DNA from: Anabaena sp. UHCC 0187
GTDB lineage: Bacteria; Cyanobacteriota; Cyanobacteriia; Cyanobacteriales; Nostocaceae
NCBI RefSeq assembly: GCF_009712035.1
Contig: NZ_VILB01000013.1
Location: 185,555 to 249,554, forward strand
Length of the DNA stretch: 64,000 nt
Direction: 5' to 3'
Shown: positions 28,701 through 38,432 of the stretch, piece by piece
How positions within the stretch are numbered: the first letter of the stretch is position 1
Layout of the letters: the number at the start of each line of letters is the position of its first letter
Made by a program: the position numbers and the translations under genes
The notes under the pieces: model-generated
Told to the model about the DNA's origin: nothing
The model's input: only the letters and a program-made list of their open reading frames with translations
Databases searched by the model: none

Positions 28701-30367
28701 ATATTCAAGTTACTACTATCAATGCCCAAGGTGGTAGCACTGGTGGTAATGTAGATATTACAACTCGTCGCTTCTTCCGAGCTACTGGCACATTCACAGA
28801 TAATAACGGCACAAATGCTAGTATTTCCACCGTAGGTGGTACAGGCAATGGTTCAGTTACCATCCGTCATGGTGGTAATGGAGATATACCCTTTGTAGTG
28901 GGTGAGGCAACTACCAACGGGACTGCGGCCGCCATTGCCACAGGTTTTGGTAATGTGATTGCACCTAGCAAATCTTTACCAGGTACTTATACTCAAGGTA
29001 ATATTGGAGTCATTACTAAAGATCCAGAAAATGCTCCAAACTCCGATGTGGTAGGACGTTCTACAGTTAATAATGGACTTCTGGCTAATACTAATACTAT
29101 TAGTTCCTCAGTATTGCTTGATACAGAATTTGCACAATTAGATGACAGTGCTACAAAACAGATAGAAGAATATCTAGGACAATCAGGGAAAACTGCCATC
29201 AAAAGCTTGTCTGATGTACAGGCTGCCCTGCGGCAAATTGAAGCAAAAACAGGCATTAAACCAGCAATAGTTTATGCAACCTTTACTTCCAGTGGTGACA
29301 CATCAACAAAAGATAATGATGTACTTGATTTAGTTCTTATTACTGGTACAGGTAAACCCATTCGCTTGGCGGTAGCTGGTGCAACTAGGGCAAAGGTGAT
29401 ACAAGTAGCTCAGAAATTTTACGGTGAGATTTCTGATCCCAATCAAGCAAATACGACAAGCTATCTAACTCCAGCCCAGCAACTATATAAATGGCTAATT
29501 GCTCCTCAAGAGGCCGAGTTGCAAAAGCAAGGCATTAAAAATATGGCCTTTATTACTGATGTGGGTTTACGTTCTATCCCCTTAGCGGCTCTCCATGATG
29601 GTAAACAGTTTTTGATTGAAAAATACAGTTTAGGAATGTTACCCAGTGTCAGCCTCACAGACGGTAACTACGTTGATATCAAAAAATCCCAAGTCTTAGC
29701 AATGGGAGCTAGTGAGTTTACCAAAGACCAAAAACAGAACCCTTTACAGGCAGTACCCATAGAAGTTGAGAACATTGCCAAATTATGGAATGGTAAATCC
29801 TTTCTCAATCAGAACTTTACCCTGGAAAATCTCAAGATTAAACGTCAGCAAAATCCTTTTGGGATGATTCACCTAGCAACTCACGTAGACTTTGTTTCTG
29901 GTGACGCACGCAATTCCTATATCCAGTTGTACAATAGCAAGCTGGGACTAGATAAAGTCCGCGAGTTAGGATGGAATCAACCACCAGTAGAATTATTAGT
30001 TTTAAGTGCTTGTAAATCAGCTTTTGGAGATGAAAAAGCCGAGTTAGGTTTTGCTGGGTTAGCAGTACGAACTGGGGTAAAATCAGCCGTTGCCAGTTTG
30101 TGGTATGTTTCTGATGCCGGAACGATGGGGTTAATGAATGAGTTCTATCATCAGTTAAAAACTGCACCAATAAAAGCAGAAGCACTGCGACAAGCTCAGA
30201 TAGCAATGATTCAAGATAAAGTAGCAATTGAAGGCAATAAATTAATCAGTGTTAACAGTAGCATTGATTTATCACCGGAAATGGCCACCTACTTGAAGAA
30301 AATTAATGGCAATCTTTCCCATCCCTATTATTGGTCTGCCTTTACCATGATTGGTAGTCCGTGGTAA
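22709..30367 (+). CDS. Two-partner-secreted exoprotein with C-terminal CHAT protease domain
   Basis: The 2552-residue protein starts with a signal peptide (cleavage near VEA31-QS) and a filamentous haemagglutinin N-terminal (TPS) domain, where NPAGIVFG at residues 121-128 matches the NPNG-I motif recognised by TpsB. Residues of about 300-2100 are Asn/Ser/Thr/Gly-rich repeats of a right-handed beta-helix, with units such as NEINFLGG and [12 protein letters not shown]. From about residue 2135 a CHAT domain begins, with the catalytic pair His2392 (HLATHVDF) and Cys2435 ([11 protein letters not shown]), and it ends [17 protein letters not shown] is a caspase-like protease domain, usually joined to TPRs; no TPRs are seen here. 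The TpsB partner at 17151-19124 should export it. It would place a caspase-like protease on a surface stalk. The substrate and any activation step are unknown. Confidence 0.9.
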   Translation: MNSLTGKIGLFILTQAITLAPLFQTVAPVEAQSITPANDGTGTVVTPNGNQLDISGGSLSKDGVNLFQSFQKFGLNSNEIANFLSNPNIQNILGRIIGGDPSFINGIIQVTGGNSNLFLMNPAGIVFGANARLNVPSDFTATTANSIWLGENKFNAVGSNDYANLVGTPNAFSFSASQPGSIVNFGNLAVGTGNNLSLLGGTVLSTGNLSAPGGNITVASVPGQNLLRISQPGHLLSLEVEPSSNTSATPATLLDLLTGINGGNANNVTVNSNGQVELTGSGLTVNAGDIVAKNITAQSATLSAAKNLTLVESQLQTTGDLNLLAKDTVRVRDSIDNPFLAQALDNLYIQGNQNIDILALNHPQTPFVSGGNLSLVSGGIVSGDAHFYSGGRFAIKNLSGGVGTFQSLFDPIIRANGDVLFGDYTGAALKVEATGSIQGGNISITSPDTSGSIPASDPDFTTLTTTPSLILRAGLTSVIPENFPSSNGGTSFTSGSLGLPLGSIQVGNINTSAGVGGSVNVSATGNISTGTVTTNKGSISITGDNVTLGSLSNIPNDSSNIYDYYYGTSLSVTANKIALLGEATSTRRLGYYINLNTPYNSNRDIVVGGSADSRPGTLDLTTSTLNALNDGLSHYMSIGTSGTGKINVIGTTINGGLSLTANEIDFTGGVASVRGVYSYPSGSLYLRPSDSNQNIVINGANDSGTGTLDITTTDLEAFKGQLSSVDFATYGTGSIEVQGVLDIAQSASFRANEINFLGGAGLVSQSASFTANEINFLGGAGSIRASNVTLQPARGNQNVIVGGLSDTGTGTLDITESDINALQTPLSSLSISSYGTGTIDVLGTLAANNLNFYSDEINFLGGVGSIRASNVTLQPAWSNQNIVVGGLSDTGIETLDLTVEDINALQTPLSSLTIGRYYGVGIGSGIGSTRTGTIDVLGTLAADTLKLYGNEINFLGGIGSVNSKSIYLAPGANNQNILVGGLSDSSANTLDITLDDLNALNASSSAINISNINSTGNIRVINNPTPLNFGSLSLSATTSSVEIDGAINVTNSLSLNSKEIDFLGGFGSIRAGSVSISPGNNTDIALGGTSDSGLETLDLTANDLNALQLIGSNPYMSINNYNTDATTRVVSPINVSGSLSLYGSNLGKTIIGSDVTANGSIYFGNPISLTNDTKISSSKAGSLITFSDSVAVGINNLTLEADSITLPYPGTDSNPRAVIGTGNLTLQPTTPSQDITVNGSGGFSVGSFNNLNNLSNGFNSITIGRSNGTGSIALNSVTFQDPVNILSPTGSVIVNSGGITAIDNASLNFNVASSTLNGGITTNNQPITFPNAVLLGNDSNVALNTGNADINFGNTIDGSGNLNLTAGTGNISFGSAIGGITPLSSFNITSAANTTIPSNIFTTGNINFSSPLTLTGTDSKEFNSSTGSITANGAITSNASIKLIANQNITTDNIRTNGNNIDITSNDSISTKSLLSSSNNSPNAGNAGAITLNAKNDIDVGSIVTGSYGSSSFDFYRPGFYSPGSAGNGGAIKITSTDGGINVGYLASDTSANGGPAGNGGDITLNAKNDIVVGNVFSGTLGSTVGNGGKISFLSTGQGSNITVNGSIDSTSYGSNTTGTGGEITLESDKITLNSVNNNTSNPGTQYGAISLTGNEIDLLGNTSSVRSDGAKITLQPRTATQNITIGGTTDSGTNTLDLTQSDITALANGFSSITIGRSDGSGAVTINNATFQDPVNIQSPTGTGSITTTGTITGTDNASINLLANQNITTDSIITNGQNIDITSNTGFINLSNSFNTISNPGIAGNINLNGKVNLVNDIIFNTDATSPGNINFSSTVDGARNLTLTAGNGNINFSGALGSTNPLNSFNISNTAKTSIGSDIFTTGNINFSSPINLTGTGSQTINSSAGSITATEKIIGIGQSAINLSANSNITTQDIANNNNNVTLKSTTGTVTTQNITTNGGAINIEAKDSIKAKELNSSSTTGKGGNVLLDPDNDIQVTTINAQGGSTGGNVDITTRRFFRATGTFTDNNGTNASISTVGGTGNGSVTIRHGGNGDIPFVVGEATTNGTAAAIATGFGNVIAPSKSLPGTYTQGNIGVITKDPENAPNSDVVGRSTVNNGLLANTNTISSSVLLDTEFAQLDDSATKQIEEYLGQSGKTAIKSLSDVQAALRQIEAKTGIKPAIVYATFTSSGDTSTKDNDVLDLVLITGTGKPIRLAVAGATRAKVIQVAQKFYGEISDPNQANTTSYLTPAQQLYKWLIAPQEAELQKQGIKNMAFITDVGLRSIPLAALHDGKQFLIEKYSLGMLPSVSLTDGNYVDIKKSQVLAMGASEFTKDQKQNPLQAVPIEVENIAKLWNGKSFLNQNFTLENLKIKRQQNPFGMIHLATHVDFVSGDARNSYIQLYNSKLGLDKVRELGWNQPPVELLVLSACKSAFGDEKAELGFAGLAVRTGVKSAVASLWYVSDAGTMGLMNEFYHQLKTAPIKAEALRQAQIAMIQDKVAIEGNKLISVNSSIDLSPEMATYLKKINGNLSHPYYWSAFTMIGSPW
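24941..25060. repeat. 60-base tandem duplication in the TPS stalk
   Basis: Units starting at 24941 and 25001 are almost identical and encode 20 residues around [10 protein letters not shown]. Longer imperfect repeats of about 249 bases (for example from 25031 and 25280) surround it. These show that the stalk grows by in-frame duplication. Confidence 0.85.
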
Positions 30368-30378
30368 AAGATTGCTTT

Positions 30379-30464
30379 AGATGATTACAATTAGACTGCA
30401 ATTACCGCCGACATTGTGTTAGTTGAATTTATCATTAAAGAGTTCTGGATTTTGGAGTCATAAA
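30379..30464. repeat. Direct repeat, copy B: remnant of a cruA 3' end
   Basis: This copy follows the giant TPS gene. It retains a 14-codon frame (30381-30422) ending RLQLPPTLC and a stop, corresponding to RPRLPPALR and stop at the end of cruA. The match continues into the non-coding flank (TTAGTTGAATTTATC in both). See copy A at 17014-17130. Confidence 0.8.
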
Positions 30465-30542
30465 ATCTCTAAAATCCAAAATTTAAAAAGTTTTTAGAGT
30501 TCAAGTTTGTGGTTTTCAGCATATCTAGTGTAAATAAAAATT

Positions 30543-31148
30543 ATGACTGGTTCTAGAAATGATTGGTTTCCCACCTCTGTTTGGCATTTTCCAGTAGAAA
30601 ATCATCAACAATTAAATCCCCTCCTCTTACAAACTATCTATGCAGAAGAAAGTCGAGATAGTCAGGGTGAGAAGTGGTCAAATATACTCGGATGGCACAG
30701 TGTAGATAATTTACATGAAAGAGAGAGCTTTCACAATTTTACACAAATCATTAATCAAAATGTCTTAGAAGTTGCCACTTTTCTGCAATGGGATTTACAA
30801 AAATTCAGCCTCAACATTACAACTTGTTGGGCAATTATTAATCGCAAATTTGCTTCTAACTCTGTACATAATCACCCAAATTCTATCTTGAGTGGAGTTT
30901 ATTATCTGAAAACTCCTGAAAATTGTGGCGGGATATTTTTTTGTGATCCTCGACCAGCCTCACAAATGATAGTACCACCATCTGTAGAGTTTAATCTCTG
31001 GACTTTTCCGAAAATAACTTACAAAGCTCGTGAAGGAACAATGTTAATATTTCCCAGTTGGCTCTCCCATGGTGTCGAAACAAATATGAGTGATGAAGAT
31101 CGAGTCTGTATTAGTTTTAATATTGGCATAGTACCCATAAGAAAATAA
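30543..31148 (+). CDS. Putative 2OG-Fe(II) oxygenase (TIGR02466-like)
   Basis: The 201-residue protein looks like the small oxygenase-like family typified by TIGR02466. SVHNHPNSILSGVYYL supplies His residues where the first iron ligands are expected, and LIFPSWLSHGVETN supplies the distal histidine and the beta-strand after it. DEDRVCISFNIGI closes the double-stranded helix. An N-terminal motif WFPTSVWHFPVEN is also typical. The substrate is unknown. It lies 175 bases after the TPS gene and just outside the duplicated cruA tail, so it may be the original downstream neighbour of cruA. Confidence 0.72.
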   Translation: MTGSRNDWFPTSVWHFPVENHQQLNPLLLQTIYAEESRDSQGEKWSNILGWHSVDNLHERESFHNFTQIINQNVLEVATFLQWDLQKFSLNITTCWAIINRKFASNSVHNHPNSILSGVYYLKTPENCGGIFFCDPRPASQMIVPPSVEFNLWTFPKITYKAREGTMLIFPSWLSHGVETNMSDEDRVCISFNIGIVPIRK

Positions 31149-31454
31149 CATAATTCAGACTTGATTATTACTGCATTATCAAGGAAATTTTGATATTAAT
31201 AATACTTGATTTTCAATTTATTTAATGTTTTTCTCATTCCTCTCTAAATATTTTTGATAATCTATTCATAACTAAAAATTAACGTTTAATCCTAATTTTT
31301 AATCAAAAAATAGTTAAGTCATAGTCCTGTCTTAATCTCTGCATGAGAGGTTAATGAAACGTAATATTCATATTCGGTAAATTAGGTTTTCCTAAATTTG
31401 CCAAACCCGGACTTATTCATTCAGTAAGCACTACCAAGAGGATTGATAAATTTC
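31149..31454. other. AT-rich gap before the PhoX-like gene
   Basis: I see no coding frame or tRNA. A weak hairpin (AATTAGG/CCTAAATT near 31380-31398) and an AAGAGGA ribosome-binding site near 31436 are the only features. The stretch TTAAGTCATAGTCCTGTCTTAATC contains TTAA steps that loosely resemble Pho-box halves, but the spacing is wrong; I quote positions 31314-31340 only as a lead. Confidence 0.4.
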
Positions 31455-33656
31455 ATGGCTATATCATTTGATACAACCCAACCATCTCAAGTCAAAGGGC
31501 TAAATGGTTACACAGTTGATCCTATTTTTACCGTTGGTGACAAAATTGGCGACTATGTTCCTGTCGGTATTCTTGATGGTATCGGAGCTTACTCACTGAA
31601 TGATACAACTGTTCGTTTATTAGTTGTTAATGAAGTAGGTGCTGGTGATGGTTATAAGTACACCCTGAAAAACGGTACACAACTCCCTGGTGCAAGAGTT
31701 AACTATTTTGATGTTGACAAGTTGACATTAAAAATCGTTGATGCTGGATTAGCCCATGACACCATCATCAACCGTAAAGGTGAAGTTGTTGATGCTGCTG
31801 CTGATTTAGAATTTGGCGGTATTCAGCGTTTTTGTTCTGCTGCTTTGTTTGAAGCGAACAAGTTTGGTACAGGTATTGGTCTAGCTGATCGTATTTTCTT
31901 TTCTGGGGAAGAAACGAATGGCGGCACACAATTCGCCTTAGATACACAAAATAACACTTTATATGCGCTACCTGCATTTGGTCGGGCTGGATGGGAAAAC
32001 ATCACAGAACTAAATACAGGTCGCACTGATAAAGTAGCCTTTTTAATTGGTGATGACAGAAGTAACGCGCCTCTATACCTCTATGTTGGCGACAAAAAAG
32101 CTGGTAATTTCCTTGATCGTAATGGTTTAGCACAAGGTAAGCTATTCGCATGGGTGGCTGATGATCCCACAAGTACCACTGACATAATTGAAATTAACCC
32201 TGGCGAATTTAAGGGCAGTGGTAATAGTACAAACGGCAAGTTTGTAGAAATTCCTTACTACGATTCCAGCAAGGCAAACACCACAGGTTACGACGCGCAA
32301 GGGTATGTTACACAAGCCAAGCAAGATGAGTTAGCTGCGGCAGCTAGTGCCTTCAAGTTCTCTCGTCCTGAAGATATCGCTACAAATCCTTTCGATGGTA
32401 CTCAAGCTGTTTTAGCCTCGACTGGTATTACTGCTGGACCAGATGTTTGGGGTACAACCTACAAAATTGATGTTGATTTTAACGACATTAATACAGGTAA
32501 TATCACCGCAAAAATTGACATCCTTTACGATGGCAACGACGCTGGTAAACAAGACTTCGGTTTACGTAGTCCTGATAACCTTGATTGGGCTGACAATGGC
32601 AAAATCTACATTCAAGAAGACCGCGCACTAGGAGCAGATATCTGGGGTGCAGGTTCTAAACAAGAAGCCTCTATTTACGTTCTTGATCCTGCTGCTGCAA
32701 ATCCAGCCGCCAGCTTAACTAAAATCGCACAAATTGATCGCTCGGCTGTACCTTCAGGTCAAACAGACCCTAGCCCAAATGATATCGGTAACTGGGAAAC
32801 TTCCGGTATTCTTGATGTTTCTACTCTGTTCGGTAATGCTCCTGGTACACAGTTTGTATTTGATGTTCAGGCACACAGTCTTCGTGATGGCACAATCATT
32901 ACCGCCACAAATATTGATGGCAATGGTGATGGTACAAGAACTAGACAAGAAAACTTGGTAGAAGGTGGTCAGTTATCGTTCTTAATTGCTCCTAATGCTT
33001 CCCTGATTCAAGATTCTAAATTGGTTGCAGGTTCTAGCAGTGCTGACGTAATTGAAGCAAATATCACACCAGGTTTTGATGGTACTAACGATACCGTCTT
33101 TACTGGTGCTGATAATGACTATATTGATAGTACAACAAGTGGCGCTCTTGCAGGTGGCAACACTATGGATGCAGGTACTGGCAACGATAAAATCTTCCTT
33201 GCTAGTTATGATATCGCTTTTGGTAGCGATGGTGATGACACATTCTATGCTTATGGCGCTAAAAACTATCGCGCTTCCGGTGGTGTTGGCAATGATGTCT
33301 TCTACCTTGGTGACGGTTCTAACGGTCGTGCCTTGGGTGGTGATGGTAACGATAAATTCTATGCTGGTCTTGGTGGCGGTAACTTCCTATCTGGTGGTAC
33401 AGGTGCTGACCAATTCTGGATTTTCAATGCTGAAGCACCCACATCTGCTAATAGAATTTTAGATTTCCAAATTGGTACTGATGTAATTGGTATTGCTGGT
33501 AAAGGGGTGAGTTTTGGTTTCAGTAATCTAACTTTGAGTGGTAACAATATTGCCATTGGTGATACAGTTATTGCCACTTTAACTGGTGTTAATACCAATA
33601 CCCTAACTGCTGCTAATTTTGCCTTCTCACCAGCAGCTATCGTTGTAGATTTGTAA
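31455..33656 (+). CDS. PhoX/DUF839-like protein with C-terminal RTX repeats
   Basis: The N-terminal 520 residues resemble the PhoX-like beta-propeller family (DUF839) that includes calcium-dependent alkaline phosphatases; recognisable pieces are GGIQRFCSAALFE, FFSGEETNGG and SPDNLDWADNGKIYIQED. The C-terminal 200 residues contain degenerate RTX calcium-binding nonapeptides (GADNDYIDS, GTGNDKIF, GGVGNDVFYLG, GGDGNDKFYAG), the signal region for type I secretion. I start at ATG 31455, since AAGAGGA is placed for it, rather than TTG 31443. No signal peptide is present, in line with type I export, but no ABC/MFP exporter genes lie in this window. A phosphatase role is inferred by family and should be treated as tentative. 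Confidence 0.7.
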   Translation: MAISFDTTQPSQVKGLNGYTVDPIFTVGDKIGDYVPVGILDGIGAYSLNDTTVRLLVVNEVGAGDGYKYTLKNGTQLPGARVNYFDVDKLTLKIVDAGLAHDTIINRKGEVVDAAADLEFGGIQRFCSAALFEANKFGTGIGLADRIFFSGEETNGGTQFALDTQNNTLYALPAFGRAGWENITELNTGRTDKVAFLIGDDRSNAPLYLYVGDKKAGNFLDRNGLAQGKLFAWVADDPTSTTDIIEINPGEFKGSGNSTNGKFVEIPYYDSSKANTTGYDAQGYVTQAKQDELAAAASAFKFSRPEDIATNPFDGTQAVLASTGITAGPDVWGTTYKIDVDFNDINTGNITAKIDILYDGNDAGKQDFGLRSPDNLDWADNGKIYIQEDRALGADIWGAGSKQEASIYVLDPAAANPAASLTKIAQIDRSAVPSGQTDPSPNDIGNWETSGILDVSTLFGNAPGTQFVFDVQAHSLRDGTIITATNIDGNGDGTRTRQENLVEGGQLSFLIAPNASLIQDSKLVAGSSSADVIEANITPGFDGTNDTVFTGADNDYIDSTTSGALAGGNTMDAGTGNDKIFLASYDIAFGSDGDDTFYAYGAKNYRASGGVGNDVFYLGDGSNGRALGGDGNDKFYAGLGGGNFLSGGTGADQFWIFNAEAPTSANRILDFQIGTDVIGIAGKGVSFGFSNLTLSGNNIAIGDTVIATLTGVNTNTLTAANFAFSPAAIVVDL

Positions 33657-33660
33657 TACT

Positions 33661-33756
33661 GCAATTATCTTCGGTAGTCAAACTCTAGCGACTTTAACAG
33701 GCATTCAAGCAAGTTTCTTGAATGTGGCTAATACTAATCAATTTCTCCTTGTTTAA
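33661..33756 (+). pseudogene. Remnant of a second RTX protein 3' end
   Basis: Just after the PhoX-like stop, in a different frame, the bases encode AIIFGSQTLATLTGIQASFL followed by NVANTNQFLLV and a stop. This matches in style the end of the preceding protein (IAIGDTVIATLTGVNTNTL), so it looks like the tail of a related RTX gene whose body was lost or replaced. The rest of the gap to 34000 is AT-rich with nothing else I recognise. Confidence 0.55.
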
Positions 33757-34000
33757 TTAGACCTGGAATTTGATAGTAATTAATCGTAACTAAACATCTG
33801 GGCAGAACTTGGTATTTTTCCAAGTTTTGCCTTCCCTAATAAAAAATGAAGATTATATAATGTTTCCTTAACTTTTCCTTATTGATCTCTTAAAGCAAGT
33901 GGTATAAATTTTCTTTGTAGTAAGTTTTTAGGCTCAAAATGACTAAAATTTTTACTACAAAATAAGTCACAACAAACCTCTAATTGCAAATATAAAAATT

Positions 34001-37000
34001 ATGAATTCAATTCAACTTAACAATGCTGGTACTATCAAATTAAGTGGCGCAGAAATTTCTGATTTTGACCCCAAATCTCAACGTCTTTTTGTAACTGGAG
34101 CATCTGGAAATCAACCTATTCTACAAGTGGTTGATGCTTCTAATCCAACTACACCTGTTCACGTTAGTAATATTGATCTTTCCAGCTTAGGGGCAGGAAT
34201 TCAAAGTGTAGCTGTCAGAAAAGGAACAGGAACTGAAAATAGCATTGTTGCTGTTGCTATTTCTGCGAATACAAGTACCAACCCTGGTAAAGTTGCTTTT
34301 TATGATGCTGTTACTCTCACTAAACTCGCAGAAGTGGCAGTAGGAGCTTTACCTGACATGATTACTTTCACTCCCGATGGTAGCAAGTTACTTGTTGCTA
34401 ACGAAGGAGAACCCAACGAAGATTATAGCATAGATCCAGAAGGTTCTATTTCTATTATTGATGTTTCAGGAAATATTGCCAACTTAAATAGTAATAATGT
34501 AAAAACCGCTAGTTTCACAGCATTTAATAGTCAAGAAGCCACATTAAAATCCCAAGGTGTGAGGATTTTTGGTAAACTGAAAAGCGGCGAAAATTCTACA
34601 GTAGCACAAGATTTAGAACCAGAATATATAACAACTTCTCCCGATGGAAAAACTGCATTTATTACCCTACAAGAAAATAACGCCTTTGCAGTTTTAGACA
34701 TTGCTACTGCTAGTATTACTAAAATTGTTCCATTAGGTTTCAAAGACCATAGTTTGCCAGGGAATGGTCTTGATGCTAGTGATAGAGATGTTAATGGTAC
34801 TTCTGGGGGTGGAGGTAAAATTAATATTCAAAATTGGCCAATTTTCGGGATGTATCAACCCGATGCAATTAGCTCTTTTGAGATTTCTGGTAAGACCTAT
34901 TATATCACCGCAAATGAAGGAGATGCTCGTGTTCGTCCTACAGTAAGTGGTACTTTTGGTAATGAAGGATCACTTTTTAATGAAGAATCAAGAATCTCTA
35001 GTTTAAATCTTGATTCTATAGCTTTTCCTAAAGTTATTGCTGATGAATTGAAAAAAGCGGAAAATTTAGGACGTTTAACCTTTACTGATAAACTAGGAGA
35101 TACAGACGGAGACGGCGACTTTGATAAACTCTATGCTTTTGGCGCTCGTTCTTTCTCTATTTGGGATGATCAAGGTAAATTAGTATTTGATAGTGGCGAT
35201 CAAATTGAACAAATCCTAAAAGACAAAACACCCACATTTTTCAATGCTAACAATGGTTCTACGGCTGATTTTGATACTCGTTCCGACAATAAAGGACCTG
35301 AACCAGAAAGTGTAGTTGTTGGTGTGATTGATGATGTTCCTTATGGATTCATCGGCTTAGAACGTGCTGGCGGTGGGGTGATGGTTTATAATCTTAGTAA
35401 CCCTAATGCACCTGAGTTTATCCAGTATATTAGAACTGAAGGTGATATCAGTCCTGAAGGTTTAAAATTCATCTCTGCGGAAAATAGCCCTAATTCTCGT
35501 CCCCTACTGGCAGTTGCTAATGAAGTTAGTGACACTGTTAGTTTTTATGAAATAGCTGTTACTATTACTGGAACTTCAGGAAAGGATTCATTATTAGCAT
35601 CTGGAAGCGGTTATACTTTACTAGGCTTAGATGGTAATGATACTCTTGATGGTGTTAATGGTCGGGGTAATAACATCCTCAAAGGTGGTGATGGAGATGA
35701 TTATTTGTATGCCTATACAAATGATGAATTATACGGTGATGCAGGAAATGATTATCTCTTTTCTAAGGAGAAAGGTAATAATAAGTTATACGGTGGTGAT
35801 GGTAACGACTATATTTTAGCAGACCGCAATGATACTGTTTATGGTGATGCGGGTGATGACACAATTTTTGGCGGTCTTGGTGGCAATACTATAACTGGTG
35901 GTTCTGGTAAAGATACTTTCTGGCTGGCAAATGCTGCGTATCCAAATACTCCTAATATCATTACTGACTTTAAGTCAACTGAAGATATATTACGGATTAA
36001 CGTAGATAATTTCAAAGACATAGCTCAACTAACCTTTACAACCCAGGGTGCTGATACATTAGTTAGTGCGGGCGATAAACAATTAGCCATTCTTCAAAAC
36101 GGTGCTTCTCAAGCATCAGTATTTAGCATTACTTCAGCATCAGCGACGGAAGGAAATGCAATTAATTTCACAATTACCCGCACGATAAATACTCAAAGTA
36201 GCCAAAGTATAACTGTATCTACATCTATAAATTCAGATGATACAGCTAGTCAAAATGACTTTACTGCTAAAACTGAAATTCTCACCTTTGCACAGGGACA
36301 AACTACTAAAACTTTCACGGTGCAAACAACTCAAGATTTATTGGTAGAAAAAGACGAAACTTTTACAGTAGCTTTAAGTAATCCCATTAATGGGTCATTG
36401 ATTAATAATGGGACAACTAAGGGGAGAATTATTAATGATGATGTTCCCTTAGCAACTGTTAATAACAATAACATTTTTGTGATTAAAGGTGAGAATAATC
36501 AGGTTAGATTGAAAGTAACTTTAGTAGAACGCAATTCTAATTTTATTAACGAATTAGGTGTATTTAGTGTTGATGATGCTGAAGGTAAAATCAATGGTAT
36601 TGCTCCAGGTGCAGCGAATTATAACCAAGAAGTATTGAAGAGAGCAAAGACAGTTTTTTCCGCTGTTTCTAATTTGCCTAATGGTGTAAATACTGGAGAT
36701 TTTACACGATCATTAGAATTTAATAGTGGTGATAATCTTAAATTTTTCATAGTTAAAAATGGCACAATAGATTCTCTTAAAACTGGTAAGACTCCTTTAT
36801 CTAGTTTGATATTTGCTGATGCTTCTAGCCAAAAAATTACGGATTTTGGTGCTGAAGGTTTTAATCTTGCTTGGAAAGATGGATCTAGCAGTGGGGCAGA
36901 TTTTAAGAATCTAGTGGTAAAGGTTCAATCCACTCAAACACCATTACCTATAGGTACAGGGTTACAGGCTGGGAATCAAGGAGAAGTAATTGATTTACGT

Positions 37001-37480
37001 GATATCAAAGGTCAGGTAAAAGCTAACTTTTCTGTACATAGAGAAGCTTCATATAATAATGAGGTTTACTTCTATAAAGTTGACAATGCTGACGGACAAA
37101 TTGGTAATTTACAAGCGACTTCAGCTAATCGTGCTAATTACTTACAAGCAGCATTCAATAATATTCTCCAAGATACTAATGGTACAAATCTCAGATTTGC
37201 TGCGGCTAATCAAGGCATTCAAACTGGAACAACTACTGTTAACGGTGGATCAATTTTTGCTCCCATGATTATAGTTAATGGTACGTTGTCTCAACTTTTA
37301 GATAACAATACTAATAATGATCCTCAAGTTTATTTTTCCTATATGGGAGTAAACTCTGATGGTGTTGATCACATCCGTTTATTAGGAAATAATACTTTTG
37401 GTTTTGAAGATTTACCAAATGGCGGTGATTTCGATTATAACGATATCATTGTAAAAATGAACTTTACTCAGGTTGCGTAA
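34001..37480 (+). CDS. Choice-of-anchor-I/RTX/Calx-beta/DUF4114 secreted protein
   Basis: The 1159-residue protein is modular. Residues of about 20-520 form a seven-bladed choice-of-anchor-I propeller (LLVANEGEPNEDYSIDPEGS, ITANEGDARVRP, PEGLKFISAEN), found in extracellular phosphatase-like proteins. About 540-640 are RTX calcium repeats (GLDGNDTLDG, GGDGDDYLYA, GDAGNDYLF). About 706-817 form a Calx-beta domain (ASATEGNAINFTITRT). The remainder is DUF4114-like, ending FGFEDLPNGGDFDYNDIIV. There is no signal peptide, so export is probably by type I secretion using the C-terminus. It may act in phosphate scavenging with the PhoX-like gene upstream, but no catalytic residue can be named. The 3' end overlaps convergent rsmI by 17 bases. 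Confidence 0.75.
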   Translation: MNSIQLNNAGTIKLSGAEISDFDPKSQRLFVTGASGNQPILQVVDASNPTTPVHVSNIDLSSLGAGIQSVAVRKGTGTENSIVAVAISANTSTNPGKVAFYDAVTLTKLAEVAVGALPDMITFTPDGSKLLVANEGEPNEDYSIDPEGSISIIDVSGNIANLNSNNVKTASFTAFNSQEATLKSQGVRIFGKLKSGENSTVAQDLEPEYITTSPDGKTAFITLQENNAFAVLDIATASITKIVPLGFKDHSLPGNGLDASDRDVNGTSGGGGKINIQNWPIFGMYQPDAISSFEISGKTYYITANEGDARVRPTVSGTFGNEGSLFNEESRISSLNLDSIAFPKVIADELKKAENLGRLTFTDKLGDTDGDGDFDKLYAFGARSFSIWDDQGKLVFDSGDQIEQILKDKTPTFFNANNGSTADFDTRSDNKGPEPESVVVGVIDDVPYGFIGLERAGGGVMVYNLSNPNAPEFIQYIRTEGDISPEGLKFISAENSPNSRPLLAVANEVSDTVSFYEIAVTITGTSGKDSLLASGSGYTLLGLDGNDTLDGVNGRGNNILKGGDGDDYLYAYTNDELYGDAGNDYLFSKEKGNNKLYGGDGNDYILADRNDTVYGDAGDDTIFGGLGGNTITGGSGKDTFWLANAAYPNTPNIITDFKSTEDILRINVDNFKDIAQLTFTTQGADTLVSAGDKQLAILQNGASQASVFSITSASATEGNAINFTITRTINTQSSQSITVSTSINSDDTASQNDFTAKTEILTFAQGQTTKTFTVQTTQDLLVEKDETFTVALSNPINGSLINNGTTKGRIINDDVPLATVNNNNIFVIKGENNQVRLKVTLVERNSNFINELGVFSVDDAEGKINGIAPGAANYNQEVLKRAKTVFSAVSNLPNGVNTGDFTRSLEFNSGDNLKFFIVKNGTIDSLKTGKTPLSSLIFADASSQKITDFGAEGFNLAWKDGSSSGADFKNLVVKVQSTQTPLPIGTGLQAGNQGEVIDLRDIKGQVKANFSVHREASYNNEVYFYKVDNADGQIGNLQATSANRANYLQAAFNNILQDTNGTNLRFAAANQGIQTGTTTVNGGSIFAPMIIVNGTLSQLLDNNTNNDPQVYFSYMGVNSDGVDHIRLLGNNTFGFEDLPNGGDFDYNDIIVKMNFTQVA

Positions 37481-38324
37481 TTTCAATTCCCAAAGCTAGT
37501 TGATACAGATAGCGTCGAGATAATCCCGTATCTTTTGCTAACTGACGACTAGCTTGGGAACGGGAAATCCCCTGTTGCATTATTTGTAATAATTCAGTTT
37601 TCAGTTCTGTTTCTGTTAATTGAGGTTTGCTGGGTGGATTTCCTGCGACTAAGAGAGTATATTCTCCTTGAGGTTCTCTTTTTTGATATTCAGCGATCGC
37701 TTCTTCTATTGTCCCTCGCCAAAATTCCTCGTATAATTTAGTTAATTCTCTAGCTATAACTATAGAGCGATCGCTTCCTAAAACTTCCCCTAAATCTGCT
37801 AAAGTATCACGCAAGCGGTGGGGTGATTCATAAAAAACTAAAGTTCGGGATTCCCCTTGTAAAGTTTCTAAATATTGCTGACGTTGTTGACTTTTAGCTG
37901 GTAAAAAACCATCAAAAATAAACCTATCTGTTGGTAATCCAGCCGCACTCAAAGCCGTAATTACAGCACTTGCACCGGGAATAGGAACAACAGTTATACT
38001 ATTATCAATACAAGCCTTAATTAACTCATATCCTGGGTCAGAAATTCCTGGCATTCCCGCATCACTTACCAAAGCGATTGCTTTTCCATATTGCAAATGT
38101 TCCAACAATTCAGGAATGCGACTATTACTGTTATGTTCATGATAACTGATCTGGGGAGTCTTCACTTGAAAATGTTGTAATAATCTGCCTGTGTGCCGTG
38201 TATCTTCTGCCGCAATCATATCCACAGCTTGCAGAATTCGCACTGCTCTAAAAGTCATATCTTCTAGATTACCAATGGGTGTAGCGACAATATAAAGTGT
38301 TCCTGGTTTTGGTTCGGTTTGCAT
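37464..38324 (-). CDS. rsmI: 16S rRNA (cytidine(1402)-2'-O)-methyltransferase
   Basis: RsmI methylates the 2'-OH of C1402 in 16S rRNA with S-adenosylmethionine. The 286-residue protein has the family's start LYIVATPIGNLEDMTFRA, the EDTRHTGRLL motif, the SAM-site ALVSDAGMPGISDPG, PIPGASAVITALSAAG, the FDGFLP segment and FYESPHRL. The C-terminal helical domain (SRSQASRQLAKDTGLSRRYL) is present, so it is full length. It is convergent with the DUF4114 gene and overlaps its last 17 bases. No operon partner is evident; the next gene upstream on this strand starts about 100 bases before it. Confidence 0.96.
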   Translation of the reverse strand: MQTEPKPGTLYIVATPIGNLEDMTFRAVRILQAVDMIAAEDTRHTGRLLQHFQVKTPQISYHEHNSNSRIPELLEHLQYGKAIALVSDAGMPGISDPGYELIKACIDNSITVVPIPGASAVITALSAAGLPTDRFIFDGFLPAKSQQRQQYLETLQGESRTLVFYESPHRLRDTLADLGEVLGSDRSIVIARELTKLYEEFWRGTIEEAIAEYQKREPQGEYTLLVAGNPPSKPQLTETELKTELLQIMQQGISRSQASRQLAKDTGLSRRYLYQLALGIEITQPE

Positions 38325-38432
38325 ATTAATTTGAACACGGATTAAACGAATGAAAATATTTCACAGATTACATGATTTGTAAGATAATAAATTAATCTGT
38401 GAAATCTGTAATTTAAAGCAAGAATTTATCAA

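Noticed and set aside
31314-31345. Pho-box-like TTAA steps before the PhoX-like gene
   Set aside because: The 8-base repeats with regular spacing that define a Pho box are not present.
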